Below are positions 55,671-64,000 of a stretch of 64,000 nt of DNA, in pieces. The notes beneath the pieces are model-generated. The model worked only from the letters and a program-made list of their open reading frames with translations, was not told the origin of the DNA and ran no database searches. The stretch comes from Persicaria tinctoria (taxonomy: Eukaryota; Streptophyta; Magnoliopsida; Caryophyllales; Polygonaceae). Location: contig JBANSL010000009.1 in NCBI GenBank assembly GCA_037127255.1, forward strand, positions 18,437,475 to 18,501,474, read 5' to 3'. Position 1 is the stretch's first letter, and the number at the start of each line of letters is the position of its first letter. The position numbers and the translations under genes were made by a program.

Positions 55671-57042
55671 ACACTTGCCTTCCGCGCTAATCACCAAATT
55701 GTGAGTACCCTGTCTCATTTTACTTATTGTGGTCTCATTGAGGACAATGTTTCATTTAAGTATGGGGTGGGGTGAACTTCATATTTGGTGTACTATTTGT
55801 GTCTTTTTCCTTTTGTTTTTTCTTTCTATTTAGAGTCTGCACTTTTATTATTATCGTATTTATCATGTGTATATCTTGTGTCATGTATATATTTTTTATC
55901 ATGGGTTATGAGTCTTGCTTCTTTTGATCTGATTTTGGAATGTTGTGGTGGTTGGAATATTTGATAATTGCTTGAGCATTGAGCTGCTGCCTTGTTTGAC
56001 TAGATGACATGTATATCCTCTTGCTCGATTATGTGTATATCTCGCCTCATTCTTGGATACTCAAGCTTGTCACCGCATTATTGGGTTTATATGCACAAAT
56101 TGAAATATGATTGAGGCAGTTTGTCAGCCCATTTATCTTTACCTCCCTTACATTTGACCATCTACTTGAAGCCTTCTGAGCCTTAGAAGCTTGTTTCTTT
56201 GGTAGCTCCACAAGATTTTCATAGCTCGCTATTTGCCTTTACCCAATCCGGAATTTTGGGTCATGATAGTGTGTTTTGTTGTGTGGATGTGCTTCAAGTA
56301 TGAGATGATTTCTCTTGATTGTGATTGAAAAAAAGAAAAAAAACAGAGAAAAAGTATTGGGATAAGAGGAGGATAAAATTCACTCTTGTGCAAAAGTCAA
56401 GAAAGAAAAAAATACGGTTAGTAACCGATCCTGCTTGTGGGGAAGAAAATTCACACAAGGAGGAAAAAGTGCAAAGTGAGATGGTCAAGACACTTAGTAA
56501 CCGGGTGCATTCATCACAAATGTTTGTATTCGCGTAAAACGGTGTCGAGACTAGAGAGTGAAGAAAAAAATCTTGAAAAAAAAAAGAAAAGAAGAAAAAA
56601 ACAGAAATTTTAGTGTGGTTGACAAAAGTTAAGATGAAAACGTGGTTGTGATGGAGCTTGTTTGATGGATTGGTATGAATTTGATTCTTTGAAGTTGGTG
56701 TTTCTTCTGGTTGTTCTCGCATGATCCTTTTTCCCGGATTTTAGCACCAAATGACCTAAAATTTTCCATACCTAACTGTTTCTGTCTTAGACCCATCATA
56801 ACCTTATAAAGTCCTCATGATTTCTTTGTGTGCGCAATTCCAAGCGTTGGAGATTTCTGAGATTGTTCAAGCTTTGTGGATGATGAGTTTTGAGGTTGAG
56901 ATTAGAAGAGCTAGTCAAGCTTGGTCGTTGGCTATGATATGCTAGGACGGCATTCGTCGAACATGTTGAAATAGTAGATGCTATTTTGTGATTATTGTCT
57001 TAGTCTTACTTGGGGACAAGCAAGGTTAAGTATGGGGTATTT
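55671..57042 (+). other. Outer gypsy 3' untranslated region and polypurine tract
   Basis: No supported ORF. TTTAAGTATGGGGTGGGGTG at about 55757 is an internal PPT-like copy. Purine-rich A/G runs lie at 56325-56620. It ends with GGGGACAAGCAAGGTTAAG and TATGGGGTATTT, the PPT before the LTR at 57043. Confidence 0.7.
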
Positions 57043-58534
57043 TGATAGCATCTATTTAGCGATGAATATAGGGCATGTTTGCATCGGGTTTAGGGTCTTT
57101 GAGTTAAGTATTATATATATTTTTGGCCCTTTTTGGTTTAGTTTGGTGGAATCGGTGTCTACCGCTCGTTTGTTATGATTTCAGGTGCTTTTGAGTGGTT
57201 TTGGTGTCAATGAAAGAGCTAATGGAGAATGACAAGCTTCGAGGCTTTTCGGTGCACTCGGAAGGCGGCAAAGATGCACTAGGAGGGACGGAATCAAGGA
57301 TGTGGAGCACCGGAATCGTGACGAGCTTGGCAAAAGACAAAGAAAGCCCAAACACTCGGTCGAGTGAATGTGAACTCGAGTAGTTGTATGCTCGAGTGGC
57401 CCTCAAAAGCGAGAAATAACACCCACTCGGCCGAGTGCCCTATACACTCGGGCAGTTATGGTCTCGAGTGGCCTCCAATGCTTTTGACACTGGAGATGTG
57501 TTATGCCCGAGTGTCGTCCCCTGGACCCTTTTTCTTCCGTTTTTAATTTATTTTTATGGAGGGGGTATTTAAGGGACGTTTTTTAGAGAACCAGGGGACC
57601 GAAAAATCTGACATTGTTGAGCGCTTTGGAGAACTTGGTGAGAACCCTAAGCGGAGATTCGAATCGTTTCAATTCAGAATTGGTACTTTTACTCTTATCT
57701 CTTGTTTGTCTTTGATTTCTATGCTTAGTCTAATTGAATTGAATATGAAAATCTCCATGCTAGGCTAGTTCTCCTTGTTCTAGGGTTAGGGATAATCCCG
57801 ACGATGCAGAAATAGACTTGCTCTTCATATCACCAGAATGATTTCTCATTTGAATTGTGATTTAATCCTATTGTACTTAATCTAATCGATGTGAATTGAT
57901 TAGACCTGATTTAGGGTTTGAGATCGAAAGAAGATAACCCTAAGTTGGAATTTAGATGGTGAATTGAGACCGAAAGGTGATCTGATCCATCAGAACTATA
58001 GGATTAAACCTAAAGTTTAATTGTGCGAAAGTGAATTAAGCTTTTTGAGGATCAATAGGTTGTCGTAGAAATCTTAGGTTGTATTGATATTGATTGAGAC
58101 CGAAAGGAGATATTGATATGATTATCACCTAGATTCTAAGAGCTCAAGGGGTCTGAATTGGTTGCATGAGACCGAAAGGAGATTGTTATCCAATTCAGAC
58201 ACATTTGCATTGAGACCGAAAGGAGATTTGCAATTACATTAGATAACCTACCTTCACATAGAATTGGAAATGATTCGGGTGAGACTACATTTTATTCTAT
58301 TGAGGATGCATCGTTCGTAGAATCCCTAGCCCTGGAATGTCTCTCACATATATATTTCTCATCATTCTATTGTTATTTGTCACTTTCAATTACAATTTCT
58401 CTTAAATTGTCTGCTACTTTTGGGCTTGGTCAAACTGGTTTAAAGCTAATAATTGACACTCCACCAGTCCTTGTGATACGATACTTGAATACTACAATTG
58501 ACACCGTATTCTTGCGGGGTTTGTTTTAGCAACA
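57043..58534 (+). repeat. 3' LTR of the outer gypsy (about 1.49 kb)
   Basis: It starts TGATAGCATCTATTTAGCG after the PPT and ends about GGTTTGTTTTAGCAACA, where ULP-like coding sequence resumes. It holds CACTCGGTCGAGTG and CACTCGGCCGAGTG boxes (57350-57480) and a series of GAGACCGAAAGGNGAT repeats (57968-58230, five copies). With no 5' LTR the right end is estimated. Confidence 0.75.
57965..58230. repeat. Interspersed GAGACCGAAAGGNGAT repeat in the LTR
   Basis: GAGACCGAAAGG(T/A)GAT occurs near 57967, 58100, 58168 and 58212, with a related GAGATCGAAAGAAGAT near 57920. Spacing is irregular, about 45-130 bp. Confidence 0.8.
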
Positions 58535-61500
58535 TCAGGAGGCAACTCACAAGTTGGATCATCGTTAGCATCCATTTGAGGAGAAACATCTTCAATATCT
58601 TCCACTTTCTCTTATGACACTGCTATTTTGTCAGCTTCATCACTTGAAATGCGAACATCTTCATTTCCACAAGCATCAGATGTTTGCCCCAGCACAGACT
58701 ACCCACCAACAAAATCATGTGCTTCAACACTCCTCAGGGGTGACCTCTGAACAGAAGGGGTCGGCACATCACCCTCTCCATCACTGTCAGCAGAAGGTGT
58801 CTCAACTCCTTCAACGGTGTCACCACAATCAATGCCATCTGCAAGGTCGGCCAAAACATATAGCCTCGCAGTTTAACAAGCATCCAATTTATCGGATTTA
58901 GGGGAATGGGTGTGAGAGTGCAAAACATCAACCTTGTCATCGCAAACAGGAACTTCACCACAAGATTTGGAAGTATGGGTGTTAGCAGTAAAATCTTCAC
59001 CCTTGTCATCACCAACACTAACTTCACACCCATATGTAGAGACTGCAACATGAATATCTACAGGCTTCACTACATGTGCACCCTCAGTATCAACAGCAGG
59101 AACTGAAGGAATAATAAAAGACTTGTCAACGGTAGTATCATATAATGGCCTACCACTACTTACACCACCATTCTTCTTCATCTTATACCTCCGCTGAAAG
59201 ACAATATTCAGTGGGACATCATCTTCTAAAAGGTCACATGAATCAGTGCCCAACCGACATCGCTTGGAAGGTGAAGCAACCACATCAACCTCCTTATGCA
59301 ATTCTGTGTCAGTAGTAACTCTATTCACCTCCTTAGAAGGAATAACTCTACCACCTGTCCTCACTGCTGAAGCCTTCTGTCAAGGCTTCTTTACATCACT
59401 CTTGACAGATTTTTTACGGTCTAGAGCAATGTATGGATTGAACAGAACACGACTTGCAGAACGACCCCTCCTCAGGAGAACCCGTTCCTCAGAGGTATCG
59501 CTGGACTCCACCTTCTGTTTCTTTTTACCACCCATCACTCCAGTGGAAGATTTCCTCTTCTTTGAGGTCCCTACATCTTCTTTATCCACCTCTGGGAAAA
59601 CTTCAAAAGCAGTTTCAAAGGACTTACCATCCTGTTTCTTTCTAGCAGCCTTGCCTCTCTTCGCAGGTGTCTTCTTCTTTGAGGTCTCGCCTTCATCATG
59701 TTTCTTCAACACATTAGCTTCTTCCTCCTCAACCTGGAGAGCCCTATTTAAAAACTTAGCTTCATATGCCCTTCTACGAACACGACGACTCTCATACAAA
59801 GTCGCATCAACAGGTCCAGAAACTATTTCTTCAACTGATGCAACAACTACTGCATCAACTACAGCATCAGCTTTTTCACCAGCAAACGCCATTCTTTCGG
59901 TGCGTGCAAACTCCCCATAAATAGGGAACAACGGAGTCTGGAAAAAACGCATGTATCAGAATAAAAACCCAAAGATGCATCAAATAAAAATGTTATTTCA
60001 GAGAAAAAACATAAAAATATTACCAAATCGCCATGAAAGAACTTCTCAGCTTCAGCGTATACTTGGCTATAATCACATAGCCAGTGCAACGAGTATGGAT
60101 CTAGTTCAGGCATCTTAAAATTACAGTCAAAATTAACGGATATAGCTGGAAAAGCTTCTAATATCCAAGCCTATTACAAAAGAAAACTCGTTATGACACT
60201 ACAAAACAATATTTAAATAATGCTCACATAAGCATTAAAGTTGTGCTGACACAGACAAAAAAATGATGACATAAGACAAGCAATAACTAAAGCACAATAC
60301 CTGGAATGCAAGGCAATACCCATACATTTGATAAGAACCCCTAACCCCATTCCGATCTGCAACAGAAGAACTCTTCAATGACTTCAACAAACGGGTATAT
60401 GACTCTCTACCCCAAGGATATAGTTCAAACTCCTTCTCATTGCACGTAACAGATAAGAATTGTGCACTTACAACTTCTAACCTCCTATAAACAATTAACC
60501 TCTCAATCAGCAACAACTTTGCCATAATCAACTTCTTCTTAGACATCTTTTTCTCAGATATGAAACGATCAATTAACTCATCATGAGTCATTTTCTTCTG
60601 CCCAAAAAATTCAAATATTGACACTTTCTTTGGGATATTACAAACACGGTCTTCACAAGGAAGGCCTGTAATAACATGAAACTCAGCAATTGAAAAACGT
60701 GCAAGATGTCCACCAACTCTAAACCACATCTCATTCTCTTTTTGTGTTTGTACTTGACGAAGCACCATTTGATGCATAAGCTGAAAATTCATAACCATTT
60801 TGGTGCCTTGCGTCAGCACCCATCCAACGCAACTTTTTTGCAAAGTATTGTAGTGAGAAGGACACAAATGCTCATTGATCAGATCACAGACAGAAGGATG
60901 TGAATATATGTTGGATCTAGAATGAAATCGCTCAGAAACAGGAATGCAATATTCCAAACCCTGATCAATAACAGACAATTAAGCAAAAAAACAACCATCA
61001 GATTAAGAAAAAACTACAACTTGCTCATCAAAATAAAAAATAACTTACATCAGACCCACGATAAGAGGTAGATGAATCAGAAGATTGAGTTCCTGCAAGC
61101 AACAAAATATAGAAAAATGTAAATAGACAATAACAGAATATGTGATGACACAAACAACAACAAACAATAACAATATAATGTTACAAAGACATAGTAAAAT
61201 AACATAAACATCACAAAACACAACACAAAATACCAAATCCAAACACATACATTATTGGAACTACAATAAACTAACACAAAAACTGACAGTGTCAGCGCCA
61301 TACACTTGAACATAGCAGCAGATAAGTACAGTATCATCGACACAAACAATCAAAAGCATGGAAAACAGGTCCACATACACGAAGAACACTAAAAAGGCAC
61401 TTACAAAGCGCCACACCGCAAATTTGACGAAAAGAAACAGTTCAAAAACCCGAATTTACATATGCAACTTCCAAAAACGACGGAAAGTACTAAAAACCGC

Positions 61501-61658
61501 ACATAAGAATGCATATAAAGCATCGATTTACCATAGATTGTCAATAGTATAATGAACAAACAATAAAATCAACATAAACGAACATATTCCAAAACCCTAG
61601 CACGACAAAATTCGCAAAAATCCCCCAAATTTATACCTGAGCTACTGGATGACGACAT
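58535..61658 (-). pseudogene. MULE-borne DUF1985/ULP1-like (Kaonashi) gene, peptidase lost
   Basis: Exons on the minus strand are 61658-61637, 61092-61049, 60960-60301, 60170-60024 and 59937 leftward, all with GT-AG introns that keep frame. The start is MSSSSSSG. Exons 3 and 4 form a DUF1985 domain (CDLINEHLCPSHYNTLQKSC, VGGHLARFSIAEFHVITGLP, KKKLIMAKLLLIERLIVYRR), then DPYSLHWLCDYSQVYAEAEKF. Exon 5 is a long charged linker rich in Lys/Glu with in-frame stops (TGA near 59380, TAA near 58873 and two more). It ends where the outer gypsy LTR sits. In this family a C-terminal Ulp1 cysteine peptidase follows. None is present here, so no deSUMOylating activity is possible. Confidence 0.75.
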
Positions 61659-61997
61659 TGAAGTAAACGATGCAAACTCCGAGCTTTACAGAAGCAAGGA
61701 AGAACAATCGAGCCGGAAAAAGCACCAAACCGGAGATGGATAGCCGGAAACGCAAGTTGAAAATTTTCGAGCAAAGAGAGAGTTGGAATGAGGAAGAAAG
61801 CGATTTTCTGGAAACACGAAAAAATGTCCGTACAGAAACTAAATTAGGTATATATAGGGGTCATTTCGCAAATTTGTCCAAACACGCATCTATTTCGCAA
61901 ATACGTCCAATTAATGTGCCTATTTCGCAAATTTTTTCTATCTGCTAATGATCTTCCCTACCATAAATTTATGGGTTTTAACTCGGTTATATTAAAT
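61659..61997 (-). promoter_or_regulatory. Promoter region of the ULP-like gene (inferred)
   Basis: Upstream of the ATG lies a purine/pyrimidine-biased leader. The minus strand has CCTATATATACC near 61855, a good TATA box about 195 bp before the ATG. ATTTCGCAAAT repeats (three copies, 61863-61932) lie just upstream. Confidence 0.4.
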
Positions 61998-62101
61998 TTA
62001 AGGGCAACATCATCTTTGGAGATTTCAAACTACCCAATTCAAATACTAATTAGTATTTGAATTGGGTAGTTTGAAATCTCCAAAGATGATGTTGCCCTTA
62101 A
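61998..62101. repeat. Perfect 104-bp palindrome
   Basis: The left arm 61998-62049 and right arm 62050-62101 are exact reverse complements over 52 bp with no spacer. It is flanked by direct copies of AATTTATGGGTTTTA (about 61970-61985 and 62131-62146). Confidence 0.97.
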
Positions 62102-62339
62102 TTATTTTTTTATTATAATAATTTAACGATTAATTTATGGGTTTTATAGGCTATGTCATATTTGAAAGGATTAATTTTCAATGTATTTTTTTTGCTGAGA
62201 TTTTTGAGACAACAATCAAGTGATTTTGAGACTTGAGTGGCAAACAAGGGAAGATTTGATCTACTAGCAGGGGTTTTCTTGTAATTTCATTTCACTTTTT
62301 ACAAAACTCTAAGTTTGGGTGGCATCTTGTTAACAAATA

Positions 62340-62431
62340 TGTTATAATGGGTGGTTTTGTGTAATTTTAAATTTAGTGGGTGGTTAAGTGAAAAGTGTGA
62401 CATTTAATGGGTGTTTTTCTGTAAATTACCC
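62340..62431 (-). repeat. Right TIR of the MULE
   Basis: Read on the minus strand it begins GGGTAATTTACAG and matches the left TIR through AACCACCCACTAAA and AATTACACAAAACCACCCATTA, with about 80% identity by eye. It is followed at 62432 by the TSD TACTATAAA. Confidence 0.85.
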
Positions 62432-62440
62432 TACTATAAA

Positions 62441-64000
62441 TCCCTCCTATTCCTACATTGTAATTAAATAACTAGTGCACTACAGGTATGTTAGGTAGTG
62501 ATTGATAAATTATTTTTTGCCATAATATTTAGTTATTTACTATTATATATAAATTTATATTTTTATATCGTAATAATATAAAAACGATCCGGACATACCA
62601 GATTATGATACATTGCACAAGTAAGTAGTTGTATATATAAAAATAATTAAAAGCGTCAAAACTCTCTCTTTTGAGAGGTAAAGAAAACCCATCGGGCTTC
62701 CTCCGGTGGCCAAACCACCGGTGGCCAAACCACTACCAATTCGGTGGCGCTAAAACTCCTCTGGGAGACCCTAACTCTCCTTCGGGAGCCCCTAATCCTC
62801 CTCCGGGAGTCTTAATCAACCCCATTCGGGTGTCTTAAATGTCGTCGACGTTGTTGGTGTGCCTTCGGCTCCCCGCTTACCTCAGGTGGTCTCCGCCGGC
62901 GACTGAATCACATCACTTGCTTAGCGATTGCCCGTTCCCCTTTGCTGTCGGATCTTTTTCGATCTCCTTCGTCTTGGGCTCTTTTCCCCTCCTCTTCCAT
63001 GGAAATTGCTGTTATGGGCAGTTAATCCCAATTAGTTTGGGGTTTTTGTTGTCTATTAGATGTGGATCCCAAATCCGTTTTTGTTCTGAACCACTTCGAA
63101 CTCAAAGCTTTCGATTGGCTCTTGGGCTTGTTGTCGGCCTCCCCCGGTGGTTTTGGCACTAGCGCGCTTCGGTGGTGTCCTCGGGTCCTCGCCCCTCTCT
63201 GGGCGGTCTCCCTTGCTGAGCGTTTTGCTCAGTCTGTGTTTGGACGTTGTTCCTCTCTCCGTTGAACCTTATACCTTCCTCACTACTCCTCTCCCTCTTT
63301 GAACCTCGCCCCTCTCCGGTTGTCCCGTTCTTCCCCATTTCCGGGTGGTGGCGGGTGGCTGCCGGTGGTGCCATCTTCTTGGTACGGTGATGCTAGGTTT
63401 GGGTGTGGACTGAATTTGTTTCCTTGGGCCTGTGGTTTCTCCTTTAGGCCCAAGGCTTTCCCTTGGGCCCTAAGTAGGCCCGGTGGAAATTGGAATTTTT
63501 TTAAGTAAAAATGAAAGGGATAAATAATTATTTGTATAATAATAATAGTTCTGGTAAAATTATTTTTCCGGTTGGGTTTTTAATCCCCTGTGGGATTTGT
63601 GTAAATCCCGTTTGGGTTTCTGGTGCTTTTCGGTTCAGGCGTCATGTGGTTCTTCGTTTGACGTGACATGGCTTTCTTTTCCGTTTGATGGGGTTCTGGC
63701 AGTCGAAGTCGGGATAGGCTGGGGTCGTGGCAGTGTGTATCGAGGCGTCTCCTTTTTCCGGAAGAATGGTTCCTTGGAGGTTCGTCTTCACTGCCCGCAG
63801 GTGACTCCTGATGTACCGCTGGCCTACAGTGCTGCTTCTGAGGAGTGCTTGGCTTCGTCCTTCGTCTACGTCCTCGTTTTGTTCGGATTAGTTTTGTTTT
63901 GTTTCGCTTTGTAGAGCTCGTTTGCCTGTATGTTGCACCATCATTGTATTTTTTGTTTGTTTTTGACGGTTTTTCGTCTGCCGACTTGTCGGCCATCGAG
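62441..64000. other. Right flank of the MULE: no recognised gene
   Basis: Positions 62441-62640 are AT-rich. From 62680 the DNA becomes GC-rich, with CCGGTGGCCAAACCAC repeated (62702-62735), CTCCGGGAG/CTTCGGGAG repeats (62758-62810) and GGGCCCAAGG-type palindromes (63425-63475). ORFs here are 60-140 codons, overlap in several frames and show no family motif. It could be the 5' part of a LINE or the transcribed leader of a host gene, but I cannot support either. Confidence 0.35.

Larger units (their letters stand above)
39144..58534 (+). mobile_element. Outer Athila-type gypsy element, 5'-truncated, split by another gypsy
   Basis: Gag C-terminus, protease, RT and RNase H run from 39144 to 42080. 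After the inner element, RNase H tail and integrase continue (51716-53194), then a leader, an intron, an Athila ORF1-type protein (to 55670), a polypurine tract and a 3' LTR (57043-58534). No 5' LTR or PBS exists: gag starts mid-zinc-finger at the junction with MULE sequence near 39144. So the left side was removed by a deletion. Point stops plus one 13-bp duplication inactivate pol. Confidence 0.85.
19160..62431. mobile_element. Giant nested Mutator-like element (KI/Kaonashi type), 43.3 kb
   Basis: Termini AGGTAAATTACACAAAACC (19160) and, on the other strand, GGGTAATTTACAGAAAAAC (62431) form imperfect TIRs of about 90 bp. They are flanked by an identical 9-bp TSD, TACTATAAA, at 19151-19159 and 62432-62440. 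Plus-strand mudrA exons run in from the left, and a minus-strand DUF1985/ULP-like gene runs in from the right, the convergent layout of ULP-carrying MULEs. After subtracting nested elements (hAT 5.1 kb, Sirevirus 9.6 kb, gypsies 19.4 kb) the original is about 9 kb plus whatever was deleted. The transposase has several stops and lost catalytic residues, so it is not autonomous now. Confidence 0.85.

Noticed and set aside
62480..62510. CACTACAGG ... GTAGTG as another CACTA element
   Set aside because: The two words are only about 20 bp apart, with no subterminal repeats or TSD.
62839..63996. Several 67-138-codon ORFs in the right flank
   Set aside because: They overlap in different frames and strands, have no recognisable motif, and no start is favoured.

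Overview
This is a plant nuclear window, most likely from a eudicot. Almost all of it is transposable elements inserted into one another. The evidence is an intron-containing plant cytochrome P450, Ty1/copia and Athila-type Ty3/gypsy elements with plant primer-binding sites, and hAT, CACTA and Mutator-like (MULE) DNA transposons. I see no bacterial genes, tRNA, rRNA or CRISPR array. Most retroelement genes are broken by stops, frameshifts or insertions.

Layout, left to right. 1-3600: old repeat debris, with a CACTA-type terminus, a copia LTR remnant and short tandem repeats. 3609-5576 (minus): a two-exon P450 of the CYP86 clan, CYP96-like, whose ExxR motif reads KxxR. A (TA)n tract and a copia LTR with a TATA box lie just upstream, in the same orientation. 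5621-7228 (minus): the 3' part of that copia element. 7234-16552: a complete but dead copia element (TSD GTTGA). It carries a 1.9-kb gypsy solo LTR (TSD ATTGT) and a small LTR element with a palindromic, flipped LTR (TSD CTAAA). 16594-16665: a possible orphan last exon of a host gene. 16949-17888: a MULE-type foldback element (TSD TATAAAATA) with W-box clusters.

19160-62431 is the main structure. It is a Mutator-like element of 43.3 kb including insertions, with imperfect TIRs of about 90 bp and a 9-bp TSD, TACTATAAA, at 19151-19159 and 62432-62440. Its own genes are a mudrA-type transposase on the plus strand (26521-38616, split) and, convergent from the other end, a DUF1985 gene of the ULP1-like type carried by Kaonashi (KI) MULEs (minus, 61658 to about 58535). 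Inside it, in nested order, are: (a) a hAT element, 19335-24401 (TSD TGTTAAAC), holding a CACTA element, 20239-23884 (TSD ATT); (b) a young Sirevirus-type copia, 27765-37407 (TSD CAGTA), splitting a mudrA exon; (c) a left-truncated Athila-type gypsy, about 39144-58534, with an env-like ORF behind a spliced leader, itself split by (d) a gag-only Athila-type element, 42081-51698. The right flank, 62441-64000, shows no recognisable gene.

The TSDs give a relative order of events: the MULE went into what looks like a TATA box of the ancestral locus, then hAT, then CACTA, with the retroelements arriving separately. The deletion that removed the 5' end of the outer gypsy probably also removed the ULP1 peptidase half. 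Boundaries and TSDs were read directly from the sequence. Family assignments rest on recognised protein motifs, not database searches.
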